Shown in pieces: positions 28,786 through 38,228 of a stretch of 64,000 nt of DNA (positions are counted from its first letter, which is position 1; the number at the start of each line of letters is the position of its first letter). The position numbers and the translations under genes were made by a program. This DNA comes from Methylorubrum populi (GTDB lineage Bacteria > Pseudomonadota > Alphaproteobacteria > Rhizobiales > Beijerinckiaceae): the NCBI GenBank assembly GCA_036946625.1, contig JAQIIU010000003.1, positions 817,961 to 881,960 on the forward strand. The letters are read 5' to 3'. The notes under the pieces were generated by a model that had not been told where the DNA came from, made no database searches, and worked only from the letters and a program-made list of their open reading frames with translations.

Positions 28786-29625
28786 TCACGCACTCATCTG
28801 CAATTGCAGTTGCGGCAGGCGCGAGGGCCGGGCGAGCCCGAATTCCTTCAGCGACACCACCTCGACCCGCTCGTCCCTGCGGGCGATCACGACGCTGTTG
28901 TCCGGGACCGCCGTCCAGGTCGCGTGCTCCTTGTCGAGCGGTTCGGACACGACGACGACGCCGTCCGCGGATTGCCGATAGTACATGCTGTTGGCCGCAT
29001 CGTTGGCGGCGTACCGGAAGGCATGGAGATCGCGTCCGTCGGCGAGCGCCGCGGTGAAACGGAACGGATGGCCGCCCTCGATGCCGCCGACCAGTTCGGT
29101 CACACGGGCGAGCGCCGCGGCGGTGGCGGTGATCGGGTCGCGTTCGGTCTCGCTCGCCATCAGGCCCTGGCCGAGGATCGCCAGGAACAGGGCCTCCGAA
29201 TCCGTCGTGCCGTTGCGCGAGGAATAGAGCTCGTCCGGGATCAGCGCCTCGATCGGCCGGCGCAGCCGCGCCCAGTCGCCGATATAGCCGTTATGCATGA
29301 ACAGCCATGGGCCGCAGGCGAAGGGATGGCAGTTCGGCCGGGTGATCGGGGTGCCGGTGGCCGCCCGCACATGGGCGAAGAACAGGTGCGAGTGCAGGTG
29401 GCGGCAGATGTAGCGCAGGTTCTCGTCGGACCATGCGGGCTGCACCTCGCGGAAGCGGCCGGGCTCGGGATGGTCGCCGTACCAGCCGAGACCGAAGCCG
29501 TCGCCGTTGGTGCTGGCGGTCGATTCGAGCGCCTTGATGCTCTGCGAGACCAGCGAGTGCGCCGGCTCGGTGACGTAGTGCTCCAGCGGGATCGTACGGC
29601 CCCGATAGGCGATCCAGCGACACAT
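28786..29625 (-). CDS. class II glutamine amidotransferase (YafJ/EgtC-like)
   Basis: A 279-aa Ntn-type glutaminase domain protein. Processing of the initiator Met would expose Cys2 (MCRWIAYRG) as nucleophile. Other family marks are STNGDGFGLGWYG, FAHVRAATGTPITRPNCHPF, and FMHNGYIGDW. There is no synthetase domain, so the acceptor of the ammonia is unknown; relatives include YafJ and the ergothioneine enzyme EgtC, but no other egt gene is present. The ATG at 29625 makes Cys the second residue, which decides the start. It lies downstream of another class II amidotransferase on the same strand. Confidence 0.88.
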   Translation of the reverse strand: MCRWIAYRGRTIPLEHYVTEPAHSLVSQSIKALESTASTNGDGFGLGWYGDHPEPGRFREVQPAWSDENLRYICRHLHSHLFFAHVRAATGTPITRPNCHPFACGPWLFMHNGYIGDWARLRRPIEALIPDELYSSRNGTTDSEALFLAILGQGLMASETERDPITATAAALARVTELVGGIEGGHPFRFTAALADGRDLHAFRYAANDAANSMYYRQSADGVVVVSEPLDKEHATWTAVPDNSVVIARRDERVEVVSLKEFGLARPSRLPQLQLQMSA

Positions 29626-29768
29626 GCTCTCGGGTCTCCCCAACCGTGCGGTCTTGCCCGCCGCGCATCGCGGATGATCGTGGAGAATCCGCGTCACCTT
29701 GAGCGCAGCCGCCCGCGCCGGACGAGGGCGCTCGCGGGGCGACATGCGTCCAACGCAGGAGGCGCCGA

Positions 29769-31538
29769 TCAGATGCCGTGCGATTGCAGCCACGCTTCGA
29801 GCAGGGCGACCTGCCAGAGCTTGGAATTGCCCTTCGGCGTCAGCGTCCCGTCGGGATCGGCGAGCAGGTGTTCGACGTAAGGCCGGTTGAAGATCCCGCG
29901 CTCGCGGGCCGCCGGCCGGTCGAGCACGTCGCGCACGAAGTCCATGAAGGGTCCACGGATGTGCTTCAGGGCGGGGACCGGGAAATAACCCTTCGGCCGG
30001 TCGATCACCTCCGCCGGCACCACCGCACGGGAAGCCTCCTTGAGGATGAACTTGCCTCCGTCGCGCACCTTCAGCTCGGCCGGAATGCGGGCGGCGAGTT
30101 CGACGAGTTCATGATCGAGGAAGGGGACGCGGGCTTCCAGGCCGCAGGCCATGGTCATGTTGTCGACCCGCTTCACCGGATCGTCCACCAGCATGATCCG
30201 CTGGTCGAGATCGAGGGTCTTGTCGATGGCGCTCGCGCTCTTCGACTCGGCGAAGAAGCGGGCGATGGAGTCGCGGCTGTAGTCCTCGTCGACGAAGTCG
30301 GGGGTCAGCGCCTCGCGCATCTCCGCGTGGTCGCGGTCGAAATAGGCGCGGGCATAGTCGGCGGTCGGGTCGGTCGAGCCCATCAGCTTCGGATACCAGT
30401 GGTAGCCGCCGAACACCTCGTCGGCGCCCTGGCCGCTCTGGATCACCTTCACATGCTTCGAGACCTCCTGCGAGAGCAGGAGGAAGGCCACCGCGTCGTG
30501 GCTCATCTGCGGCTCGGCCATGGCGTGGATGGCCGCCGGCAGGGCCTCCAGGGTGCGCGAGCCGTCCACCACGAGCTTGGCGTGATCGGTCTCGAAGCGC
30601 GCGGCGATGATGTCGGAATACTTGAACTCGTCGCCCTCGACGCCGTTCACCGCATCGAAGCCGACCGAGAAGGTCTTCAGCCCGCTCTGCCCGTTCTTCG
30701 CCAGCAGCGCGACGATGACCGAGGAGTCGAGGCCGCCGGAGAGCAGCACCCCGGTCGGCACGTCGGCGATCTGGCGGCGGGCCACCGCGGTGCCGAGCGA
30801 GTCCAGCACCGCCGCGCGCCAGTCCGCCTCGGTCATGAAGCGGTCCTCCTCGCGGGGGCCGACCGTCAGCGACCAGTAAGTCTTCTCCCTGCGAGTCCCG
30901 TCGGGCTCGAAGGTCAGGGTGGTGGCGGGGTGGACCTTGCGCACGCCCTTGAGGATCGTCAGCGGCGCCGGCACGCCCGCGTGCCAGCTCATGTAGTGGT
31001 GGAGCGCCACCTTATCGATCGCGGTATCGACGTCCCCCGCAGCGAGCAGGGCCGGCAGCGAGGAGGCGAAGCGGAAGCGCTTGCCCGTCTCGGCGTAGTA
31101 GAGCGGCTTGATGCCGAGCCGGTCGCGGGCGAGCGTGACGCGGCCCGAGTCGCGCTCGTGCACCGCGAAGACGAACATGCCGAGGAAGCGCTTCACGCAG
31201 TCCCGGCCCCAGGCATGAAACGCCTTGAGCACCACCTCGGTGTCGCTGGTGGAGAAGAAACGGTAGCCCTTGGCCGAGAGCTCCCCGCGCAGTTCCCTGT
31301 AGTTGTAGATGCAGCCGTTGAAGACGATCGACAGCCCGAGTTCGGCATCGACCATCGGCTGCTGGCCGGCCTCCGACAGGTCGATGATCTTCAGGCGGCA
31401 ATGGCCGAACACGACGCCGCCCTGGCCGTGGATGCCGCCGGCATCGGGTCCGCGGGGGCGCAGCACCTCCATCATCGACCGCACGGCGCCTGGATCGGCC
31501 GCGCCGCCGAAATTGATCTCTCCGCAGATTCCGCACAT
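29769..31538 (-). CDS. asnB: asparagine synthase family amidotransferase (NAGGN amidotransferase-like)
   Basis: A 589-aa two-domain enzyme: an N-terminal glutaminase with Cys2 (MCGICGEINFGG), RGPDAGG and FNGCIYNYRELR, followed by the ATP-pyrophosphatase synthetase domain with the P-loop LLSGGLDSSVIVALL near residue 275 and SGQGADEVFGGY. The C-terminal GNSKLWQVALLEAWLQSHGI recalls the N-acetylglutaminylglutamine amidotransferase branch, which makes an osmoprotectant dipeptide amide, rather than plain asparagine synthetase. The partner ligase gene is not in this window, so the exact product is open. Confidence 0.88.
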   Translation of the reverse strand: MCGICGEINFGGAADPGAVRSMMEVLRPRGPDAGGIHGQGGVVFGHCRLKIIDLSEAGQQPMVDAELGLSIVFNGCIYNYRELRGELSAKGYRFFSTSDTEVVLKAFHAWGRDCVKRFLGMFVFAVHERDSGRVTLARDRLGIKPLYYAETGKRFRFASSLPALLAAGDVDTAIDKVALHHYMSWHAGVPAPLTILKGVRKVHPATTLTFEPDGTRREKTYWSLTVGPREEDRFMTEADWRAAVLDSLGTAVARRQIADVPTGVLLSGGLDSSVIVALLAKNGQSGLKTFSVGFDAVNGVEGDEFKYSDIIAARFETDHAKLVVDGSRTLEALPAAIHAMAEPQMSHDAVAFLLLSQEVSKHVKVIQSGQGADEVFGGYHWYPKLMGSTDPTADYARAYFDRDHAEMREALTPDFVDEDYSRDSIARFFAESKSASAIDKTLDLDQRIMLVDDPVKRVDNMTMACGLEARVPFLDHELVELAARIPAELKVRDGGKFILKEASRAVVPAEVIDRPKGYFPVPALKHIRGPFMDFVRDVLDRPAARERGIFNRPYVEHLLADPDGTLTPKGNSKLWQVALLEAWLQSHGI

Positions 31539-31752
31539 CGCCGCCGGCCGTCCTCGCTCTGTCCTCGGTGCCCGAACCTGAGCGGCAGAACCGGGCGGCG
31601 CCCGACGCGTTCCCTGCCGCCCGCAAAATCCTTACCTTCGTTCCAAACCCGATGGCGGGCTCAAGCCGGCAGGGTCAGTTCCTCGCGGGCGAAGACGGCC
31701 TGCACCGCCAGGCACTCCGCCATGCGGCGGGCAACCGGAGCGGAAAGGCCCG

Positions 31753-32295
31753 TCACAGCGGCTCAGCGCCCCGGCCCATCGCGGCGATGCCGGTGCGGGA
31801 GATCTCCACAAGGCCGATCACGCTGAGCAGACGGATGAAGCGGTCGATTTCTTCCGTCGAGCCGGTCAGTTCGAACACGAAGGAGTTCAGCGTCGCATCG
31901 AGCGTGCGGGCGCCGAAGGCGGAGGCGAGGCGCAGGGCCTCGCTGCGGTGCTCGCCGGTGCCGGCGACCTTCACGAGGCAAAGCTCGCGCTCGAGCGCCT
32001 GCCCCTGGAGCGTCAGGTCGACGACGCGGTGCACCGGCACCAGCCGGTCGAGCTGTGCCTTGATCTGGTCGATCACCGCGTTGGTGCCGTTGGTGACGAT
32101 GGTGATGCGCGAGAGGTGGCGCGCCTCCTCGGTCTCGGAGACGGTGAGACTCTCGATGTTGTAGCCGCGGCCGGAGAACAGGCCGGCGATGCGGGCGAGC
32201 GCGCCGGGCTCGTTGTCCACGATCACCGCGAGGGTGTGGCGGTTGACGGACTCGATCCGGGTCGGCTCGGGGTAGTGGGTGTTCATGGCGTTCAT
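31753..32295 (-). CDS. ilvN: acetolactate synthase small (regulatory) subunit
   Basis: The regulatory subunit of acetohydroxyacid synthase, which gives valine feedback inhibition and stimulates the catalytic subunit. The 180-aa product has the N-terminal ACT domain (HTLAVIVDNEPGALARIAGLFSGR, NIESLTVSETE) and the second domain starting ERELCLVKVAG. The first ATG (32295) is chosen because GAGG lies about 11 nt upstream; a second ATG is three codons on. It is unusually separated from the large-subunit gene by a methyltransferase gene on the opposite strand. Confidence 0.95.
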   Translation of the reverse strand: MNAMNTHYPEPTRIESVNRHTLAVIVDNEPGALARIAGLFSGRGYNIESLTVSETEEARHLSRITIVTNGTNAVIDQIKAQLDRLVPVHRVVDLTLQGQALERELCLVKVAGTGEHRSEALRLASAFGARTLDATLNSFVFELTGSTEEIDRFIRLLSVIGLVEISRTGIAAMGRGAEPL

Positions 32296-32378
32296 CGCGA
32301 AGCGTTCCTCATCCTCGATTGATCACCCGGCGCCGCGGCGCTGGACCCGCCTCCCGGCGGCGTGATACCGGCCGCGCC

Positions 32379-33278
32379 ATGGATCGGCGCCAGCGTGTCT
32401 TGAATTTCGTCGTGCCGTACGGCCGAACCGGCGTCGAGATCGGCCCCCTCACACATCCCATCGTCCTCAAGAGCGACGGCGCGGTGCTCTACGCCGACCA
32501 TCTCCCGACGGAGGCGCTGCGTCGCCAGTATCGCGGCCACCCGACCCTCGGCCCCGCCGGCGTCGACGGCATCGTGCCCGTCGACGTGGTGCTGGGGGAG
32601 GGCGGACTGGCCCAGGCGCTCGGCGCGCGCGGGCCGGTCGATTACATCGTCGCGTCCCACGTCGTCGAGCACGTCCCCGATCCGATCCGCTGGCTGCGCG
32701 AGGCGGGCGACGCCCTGCGCGAGGGCGGCGCGTTCTGCCTCATCGTGCCGGACAAGCGCTTCACCTTCGACCACTTCCGCACGCCGACGAGCGCCGGCGC
32801 CCTCGTCGCCGCCCATCTCGCCGGCCTGCGCAAGCCGCCGGTCGCCATCGTCTACGAGCACTTCGCCCGGGCCTGCCCGGTCGATGCCGGCGCCGTCTGG
32901 CAGGGCCGACCCGTCACGGCGGAGCCGATCAGCGGCGGCCCGGCGCAAGCCCTGTCGATCGCCGCCGGCATCGCCGAGACCGGCGCCTCCGTCGACGTGC
33001 ACTGCGCGGTCTTCACGCCCCACAGCTTCGCCGACGTCCTCGCGGAACTGATCGGGCTCGACCTGCTGCCGTTCGAATGCGGGGCCCTGGAACCGACGCG
33101 CCCGCGGGAGGACGAGTTCTTCGTGCTCCTGCGCAAGCGGAGCGGGGGAACGGCGGCGCAGCGCGCCGCGACCGTGCCGCGCCTCGACCCCGACCGCCAC
33201 GGCGCAGTGCCGCGGCCACGCTGGCCGCAGCGGGTCGCCCGGCGGTGGCGTCGGGCTCTCCCGGGGGGAAGAGCCTGA
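32379..33278 (+). CDS. class I SAM-dependent methyltransferase-like protein
   Basis: A 299-aa protein with a Rossmann-type methyltransferase core: GRTGVEIGPLTHP near residue 15 as motif I, DYIVASHVVEHVPDPIRWLREAGDALREGGAFCLIVPDKRFTF (about 90-130) as motifs II-III of methyltransferase_11 type. The VEIGPLxxPI start resembles methyltransferases found near sugar or glycan genes, but none are near. The start at 32379 is preferred over the upstream in-frame ATG because of protein character. It is divergent from ilvN and convergent with ilvB, splitting what is normally an ilvBN operon. The substrate is unknown. Confidence 0.75.
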   Translation: MDRRQRVLNFVVPYGRTGVEIGPLTHPIVLKSDGAVLYADHLPTEALRRQYRGHPTLGPAGVDGIVPVDVVLGEGGLAQALGARGPVDYIVASHVVEHVPDPIRWLREAGDALREGGAFCLIVPDKRFTFDHFRTPTSAGALVAAHLAGLRKPPVAIVYEHFARACPVDAGAVWQGRPVTAEPISGGPAQALSIAAGIAETGASVDVHCAVFTPHSFADVLAELIGLDLLPFECGALEPTRPREDEFFVLLRKRSGGTAAQRAATVPRLDPDRHGAVPRPRWPQRVARRWRRALPGGRA

Positions 33279-33336
33279 CGCCTCCATTCGGTCGGTCCGG
33301 CCCATGGCCGAGGGGCGGCGTGCGATGCCGGTCCGA

Positions 33337-35112
33337 TCAGACCAGCATCTTGCCCTCGGCCGAGATGACGTCGCCGAGCTCGACTCCGGTCTCGCCGAGA
33401 TAGTCCGACAGCAGCATCTCGTTGTGCGCCTTGCCCGAGGGAATCATCGGGAAGCAGTTCTCGGTCTTGTCGACGACGCAATCGAAGATCACCGGACCGT
33501 CGAAGGCCAGCATCTCCTGGATCGCGGCGTCGAGCTCGCCGGGCTTCTCGCAGCGGATGCCCTTGGCGCCGTAGGCCTCGGCCAGCTTGACGAAGTCGGG
33601 CAGGCTCTCCGAGTAGCTCTGCGAGTAGCGCGAGCCGTGCAGCAGTTCCTGCCATTGCCGCACCATGCCCATGTACTCGTTGTTCAGGATGAAGATCTTG
33701 ACCGGCAGGCGGTACTGCACCGCCGTCGACAGCTCCTGCATGTTCATCAGGATCGAGGCTTCGCCCGCGATGTCGATGACGAGCCCGTCCGGGTTGGCGA
33801 GCTGCGTGCCGATCGCCGCCGGCAGGCCGTAGCCCATGGTGCCGAGGCCGCCCGACGTCATCCAGCGGTTCGGCTCGTCGAACTTGAAGTACTGCGCCGC
33901 CCACATCTGGTGCTGGCCGACCTCCGTGGTGACGAAGGTCTTGCGGTCCTTGCACGCCTCGTAGAGGCGCTGGACCGCGTATTGCGGCTTGATGATCGTG
34001 CCCGAGGGCCAGTAGGCGAGGCAGTCGCGCGACTTCCAGCGGCTGATCTTGTTGAACCAGTCCTCCATCCGCGCCTTGTCGGGCTGCTTCGGCAGGGCGC
34101 GCCACTGGGCGAGCATCGCCTCCAGCACCGCGGCGCAGTCGCCGAGAATGCCGACATCGACCTTCACGACCTTGTTGATCGAGGAGGCGTCGACATCGAC
34201 GTGGATCTTCCTGGAGAACGGCGCGAAGGCGTCGAGGCGCCCGGTGATGCGGTCGTCGAAGCGCGCGCCGATGCAGACCATCACGTCGCAATCGTGCATC
34301 GCGAGGTTGGCTTCGTAGGTGCCGTGCATGCCCAGCATCCCGAGGAATTTTTCGTCCGAAGCCGGGAAGGCGCCGAGACCCATCAGCGTGGACGTCACCG
34401 GGAAGCCGGTCTCGGCGACCAGCTCGCGCAGCAGCCGCGAGGCCTCGGGGCCCGAATTGATGACGCCGCCGCCGGTGTAGAAGATCGGCCGGCGGGCCCC
34501 CGCCATCAGTTCGACCGCGGCGCGGATCTTCTCCGAGTCGCCCTTGACCGGCGGGTTGTAGGTCTTGTGGCCGTCATGCGCGGGGCGGCTGTAGACGCCG
34601 CTGGCGAACTGGATGTCCTTCGGCAGGTCGATGACGACCGGGCCGGGGCGCCCGTGGCTCGCGACGTAGAACGCCTCGTGCAGGATGCGCGGCAGATCCT
34701 CGATCGATTTGACGAGGTAGTTGTGCTTCGTGCAGTGCCGGGTGATGCCGACGGTGTCGCATTCCTGGAATGCGTCGGAACCGATCAGGTGCGTCGGGAC
34801 CTGACCGGTCACCGCGACGAGCGGGATCGAGTCCAGCATCGCATCGGTCAGGCCGGTGATGATGTTGGTGGCGCCGGGGCCGGAGGTGACGAGGACGACG
34901 CCGACCTTGCCCGAGGAGCGGGCATAGCCCTCGGCCGCATGGACCGCGCCCTGCTCGTGACGCACCAGCACATGCTTGATCGCGGTCTCGTCGAACAGCG
35001 CGTCGTAGATCGGAAGCACGGCGCCGCCCGGATAGCCGAACAGGGTGTCCACGCCCTGATCCTGGAACGCCCGGATGACCATCTGGGCCCCGGTCATGAC
35101 CTCGCCGCTCAT
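33337..35112 (-). CDS. ilvB: acetolactate synthase large (catalytic) subunit
   Basis: A thiamine-diphosphate enzyme making acetolactate or acetohydroxybutyrate, the first common step of branched-chain amino acid synthesis. The 591-aa product has [15 protein letters not shown] with [19 protein letters not shown] (catalytic Glu), [13 protein letters not shown], and the TPP/Mg motif in [13 protein letters not shown] followed by the N of [10 protein letters not shown]. Start at 35112 is favoured because GGAGGAG sits just before that ATG, although two ATGs lie five codons upstream. A leader peptide and attenuator precede it, showing control by branched-chain amino acid supply. Confidence 0.96.
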   Translation of the reverse strand: MSGEVMTGAQMVIRAFQDQGVDTLFGYPGGAVLPIYDALFDETAIKHVLVRHEQGAVHAAEGYARSSGKVGVVLVTSGPGATNIITGLTDAMLDSIPLVAVTGQVPTHLIGSDAFQECDTVGITRHCTKHNYLVKSIEDLPRILHEAFYVASHGRPGPVVIDLPKDIQFASGVYSRPAHDGHKTYNPPVKGDSEKIRAAVELMAGARRPIFYTGGGVINSGPEASRLLRELVAETGFPVTSTLMGLGAFPASDEKFLGMLGMHGTYEANLAMHDCDVMVCIGARFDDRITGRLDAFAPFSRKIHVDVDASSINKVVKVDVGILGDCAAVLEAMLAQWRALPKQPDKARMEDWFNKISRWKSRDCLAYWPSGTIIKPQYAVQRLYEACKDRKTFVTTEVGQHQMWAAQYFKFDEPNRWMTSGGLGTMGYGLPAAIGTQLANPDGLVIDIAGEASILMNMQELSTAVQYRLPVKIFILNNEYMGMVRQWQELLHGSRYSQSYSESLPDFVKLAEAYGAKGIRCEKPGELDAAIQEMLAFDGPVIFDCVVDKTENCFPMIPSGKAHNEMLLSDYLGETGVELGDVISAEGKMLV

Positions 35113-35178
35113 CGACTCCTCCATCAATCCGTTCTTCGTGTTCCGATCCGCATCTCGGCCCGTTGGGTTTTGCGCAAT

Positions 35179-35202
35179 AAAAAAGGGCCCCTAGGGGACC
35201 CT
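35179..35202 (-). terminator. ilvB attenuator terminator
   Basis: On the minus strand AGGG-T-CCCC-TA-GGGG-CCCT forms a GC stem with one bulged T and is followed by TTTTTTATT. It lies between the ilv leader peptide and the ilvB start, the position of a transcription attenuator. When the leader ribosome does not stall, this terminator would stop transcription before ilvB. Confidence 0.8.
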
Positions 35203-35237
35203 GCATGCGCCACCGACCGGGCCTGTCGGGCTTGTCC

Positions 35238-35288
35238 TCAAGCCCGCCCCGTTCGTGGCGCTACCACTACGATAAGAACCGTGCGCAT
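35238..35288 (-). CDS. ilv operon leader peptide (attenuation)
   Basis: A 16-codon frame, MRTVLIVVVAPRTGRA, followed by TGA. Six consecutive codons (V-L-I-V-V-V) specify the three branched-chain amino acids whose synthesis ilvB starts, the hallmark of an ilv leader peptide. Stalling there when valine, leucine or isoleucine is scarce would favour an antiterminator over the stem at 35179-35202. The GCGGGCTTGAGGACAAGCCC segment around the stop codon forms a first hairpin. The ribosome-binding site is weak. The mechanism is inferred by analogy with E. coli ivbL/ilv leaders. Confidence 0.82.
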   Translation of the reverse strand: MRTVLIVVVAPRTGRA

Positions 35289-35364
35289 CGTCGATCCATT
35301 CGCCGCCCGCTCGCCGATCTTCGGCAAGGGGAGGGGCGCGGATTAAGCGATGGCGGCGCTCCCG

Positions 35365-35634
35365 TCAATCCGCGTTCGTCGTTTCGACAGGGCAATCGCT
35401 CGAAGCCGCTCGAGCGGCTTGCCGCGACAATTCGGCGGCCGGGGCCAGCACCTGGGCGGCGGCCTCGCTCTCGCTGCCCGCATCCTCGGCGCCCGGTTCC
35501 AGGCCGGCCCGAAGCCGCCGCATGCTGCCGTCGAGCGCGTCGGCCGCGCGGTCATGCATGACGGTGTGCGCCTCCATCAGCAGACAGCCGCCCACGGCAA
35601 GGATCGGGCCCAGCACGAAAAGGCTGCCGAGCAA
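35365..35634 (-). CDS. small hypothetical protein with N-terminal membrane segment
   Basis: An 89-aa frame beginning with TTG and a hydrophobic stretch LGSLFVLGPILAVGGCLL, then a helical, alanine- and glutamate-rich tail. The first segment could be a membrane anchor or lipoprotein-like signal. No family is recognised. It lies upstream of the ilv leader on the same strand. The unusual TTG start and absence of a strong ribosome-binding site keep confidence low. Confidence 0.4.
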   Translation of the reverse strand: MLGSLFVLGPILAVGGCLLMEAHTVMHDRAADALDGSMRRLRAGLEPGAEDAGSESEAAAQVLAPAAELSRQAARAASSDCPVETTNAD

Positions 35635-35699
35635 AGCAATTCGACCGGCCCGCGACAGTCGAACTCACTTCGGGCGGTGGACGGCACCATCATGACAAT

Positions 35700-35866
35700 T
35701 CTCCGGATCATATCTGACGACTCGACACGTCGAAATATCTGACGTTGAAGCGTCGATTTCCAAAAATATATTATAAAAACTCACTTTTGCATTATAAAAC
35801 GTATCAATAAAACCAGATTCCGCCAGATCGAATTGTATGCCGGTACGGCGAGAAGCGCGATCTTCG
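35700..35866. other. AT-rich intergenic tract
   Basis: A strongly AT-rich patch (for example AAAATATATTATAAAAAC around 35763-35781) between the small ORF and selO, in a region otherwise very GC-rich. No gene is visible. It could hold a promoter for the small ORF or be a horizontally acquired scar. Confidence 0.4.
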
Positions 35867-37369
35867 TCACGTGCCGCAGAAGGTGCGGTAGCCGCGGCCG
35901 CCGCCCTCCGGCGCCTCGGCGTAGCGGGCGAAGCCTGGTTGGTCGTCGTAGGGACGGGAGAGCACCGAGAGCATCGTCTCGAACGGAGCAAGATCCTCCC
36001 GCTCGACCGCGGCCTCGATCATCTCCTCGACGCGATGATTGCGCGGGATGAAGGCCGGATTGACGGAGCGCATCGCCTGCCGCCGTGCGGCAGGGTCCGT
36101 GTCCGTCGGCTCGTCGGCGAGGCGCCGGTGCCAGTCTTCGGCCCAGCGGTCGTAGGCGGTCGGGTCGATGAACAGGCTGCGCACGGCTTCGACCGCCTCG
36201 GGCGCCGGCCCGCCGTCGCCTTCCGGCACGGCCTCGCCGAGACGTCGGAAGGTGAGGGTGAAGTCGGCTCCGTTCTCGGCCATGGCCTTGAGGAGATCGC
36301 CGGCGAGCGCGGGGTCGCCTTCCCGCAGAACCGTCAGCCCGAGCTTGCGGTTCAGCCCGCCGTGATAGGCCGCCTCGAACCGGCCGGCGAAGCCGGTCAG
36401 CGCCGCCTCGGCCTCGGCGACGGCCTTCGTTTCATCCTCCGACAGGAGCGGCAGCAGCGCTTCGGCGAGGCGGGTGAGGTTCCACAGGGCGATACGCGGC
36501 TGGTTGCCGTAGGCGTAGCGCCCGTGCCGGTCGATGGCGCTGAAGGCGGTCGCCGGATCGTAGCTGTCGAGGAAGGCGCAGGGGCCGTAATCGATGGTCT
36601 CTCCGGCGATCGACATGTTGTCGGTGTTCATGACGCCGTGGATGAAGCCGACGCCGAGCCAGCGCGCGACCAACTCGGCCTGCCGGCCGATCACGCCTTC
36701 GAGCAGGGCGCGGTAGGGATTGTCCGCCCGCACCGCCTCCGGATCGTGACGGGCGATGGCGTGGTCGGCGAGCGCACGCAGGCCCTCGACATCGCCGCGG
36801 GCGGCGAAGAACTGGAACGAGCCGACCCGGATATGGCTCGACGCCACCCGGGTCAGCACCGCGCCGGGCAGCACCGTCTCGCGGATCACCCGCTCACCGG
36901 TCGTGACGGCGGCGAGCGCCCGGGTGGTCGGGATGCCGAGCGCGTGCATCGCCTCGCTGACGAGATATTCCCGCAGCACCGGCCCGAGGGCGGCGCGCCC
37001 GTCGCCCCGGCGGGAGAACGGCGTCGGGCCGGAGCCTTTGAGCTGGATGTCGCGGCGGCGCCCGTCCCGACCCAGAATCTCGCCGAGCAGGATGGCGCGT
37101 CCGTCGCCGAGCTGCGGCACGAACTGTCCGAACTGATGCCCGGCATAGGCCGCCGCCAGCGGCTCCGCCCCCTCCGGCACGCGGCGCCCGGCCAGGATGT
37201 CGATGCCCTCGCGACGTTCGAGCCGCTCGGGATCGAGGCCGAGATCGGCGGCGAGCGCCCGGTTCAGCCGCACCAGCCGCGGCGCCTCGACCGGCGTCGG
37301 CGCGACCCGGGCGAAGAAGCGATCCGGCAGGCGCGCGTAGCTGTTGTCGAAGGGAAACGGGACGCTCAT
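35867..37369 (-). CDS. selO: protein adenylyltransferase SelO (YdiU family)
   Basis: A pseudokinase-fold enzyme that transfers AMP from ATP to proteins, linked to redox-stress signalling. The 500-aa product begins [23 protein letters not shown] and has [21 protein letters not shown], the lysine region [42 protein letters not shown] and a C-terminus ending YRTFCGT. The penultimate-region Cys corresponds to the selenocysteine of eukaryotic SelO. Length is typical. It is a single-gene unit with no functional neighbour. Confidence 0.95.
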   Translation of the reverse strand: MSVPFPFDNSYARLPDRFFARVAPTPVEAPRLVRLNRALAADLGLDPERLERREGIDILAGRRVPEGAEPLAAAYAGHQFGQFVPQLGDGRAILLGEILGRDGRRRDIQLKGSGPTPFSRRGDGRAALGPVLREYLVSEAMHALGIPTTRALAAVTTGERVIRETVLPGAVLTRVASSHIRVGSFQFFAARGDVEGLRALADHAIARHDPEAVRADNPYRALLEGVIGRQAELVARWLGVGFIHGVMNTDNMSIAGETIDYGPCAFLDSYDPATAFSAIDRHGRYAYGNQPRIALWNLTRLAEALLPLLSEDETKAVAEAEAALTGFAGRFEAAYHGGLNRKLGLTVLREGDPALAGDLLKAMAENGADFTLTFRRLGEAVPEGDGGPAPEAVEAVRSLFIDPTAYDRWAEDWHRRLADEPTDTDPAARRQAMRSVNPAFIPRNHRVEEMIEAAVEREDLAPFETMLSVLSRPYDDQPGFARYAEAPEGGGRGYRTFCGT

Positions 37370-37862
37370 GCGAAATCCAAACGCGGCGAGGGAAGGGCGG
37401 ACAGTGGAGCAACCGCCCGGAACGGCTCAAGGTGCCCGCGCGGGGTTTCGCGGCTCAGGCGAAGAAGCGCGCAAAGGCCGCCCCGGCTCGGCACCGACAG
37501 GGACGAGGCCGTCCCACCCGGTATCGAGCCCGACCCGATGTATCCCGGCCGAGCGCCGCCCGCTCCACGCTCCACGCTGCCTGTCGGCCGGAATCCGAGG
37601 ATTCCGGTATCCTGTCCGTGGGCAGCCCGCAGTGTGTTTGATCCCGCGGTGTGGTGGTACGGTTGACCACCATGCTGCGAGGGCTGCGCTATGGGCCAAA
37701 TTCTCCACGGCAGCGCCCGCACGACGGAGGCGATCCGTCGTGCAATACAGCTTCGCCCTCTCGTTGTGGATCAGGCCCATTCGCGCCGCCTACTACACCG
37801 GCATCCGATTCGCCCCCGGTACGATCCGCACCCCCACGAGCTTTCCGGTCGGCCCCCGCCGA
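37370..37862. other. gene-free region between selO and higA
   Basis: About 490 bp in which I cannot support a gene. A perfect inverted repeat TGGTGGT-N7-ACCACCA lies at 37652-37672 and could be an operator. A minus-strand frame beginning MGLIHNERAKLYC starts like known small rhizobial membrane proteins but then turns into low-complexity arginine-rich sequence, so at most it is a decayed remnant. Confidence 0.4.
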
Positions 37863-38216
37863 TCACGCCGCCCGCGGCACGGGCACGATCCGCTCCAGTT
37901 CCGGGCCGATCTCGGCGAGCAGGGTCTCGCGCTCGAAGCCGGCCTGGAGGTTCATCCAGAGCTGCGGCGTGGTGGCGAGCAGCTTGGCCAGCCGCAGCGC
38001 CGTGTCGGTGGAGATGCCGATCTCCTCCCGCACGATGCGCTCGATGCGCGAGCGGGGCAGGTCGAGCGCCTTGGCGACCTGGCCGGCCGAGAGACCGAGC
38101 GGCGCCATGAACTCCTCGCGCAGGATCGCACCGGGATGGACCGGCGGGGAAACCTCGGCGCAGGCGGCCGGGTCGAAGCTGGCGCGCAGAGCCTTGAGAT
38201 CGAACGTGTCGGACAT
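37863..38216 (-). CDS. higA: HigA-family antitoxin (XRE helix-turn-helix)
   Basis: The 117-aa antitoxin neutralises the HigB ribonuclease and represses the operon. It has the HigA-type pattern PPVHPGAILREEFMAPLGLSAGQVAKAL, the recognition helix around LPRSRIERIVREEIGIS, and TALRLAKLLATTPQLWMNLQ. The N-terminal ~25 residues are an extension relative to the shortest HigA proteins. It lies 12 bp after higB, in the usual toxin-first order of this family. Confidence 0.9.
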   Translation of the reverse strand: MSDTFDLKALRASFDPAACAEVSPPVHPGAILREEFMAPLGLSAGQVAKALDLPRSRIERIVREEIGISTDTALRLAKLLATTPQLWMNLQAGFERETLLAEIGPELERIVPVPRAA

Positions 38217-38228
38217 CGCAGCCTCCCC

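Noticed and set aside
37427..37780. A 117-codon minus-strand frame starting MGLIHNERAKLYC
   Set aside because: Only the first dozen residues look like a known rhizobial small membrane protein; the rest is low-complexity, so at most a remnant.
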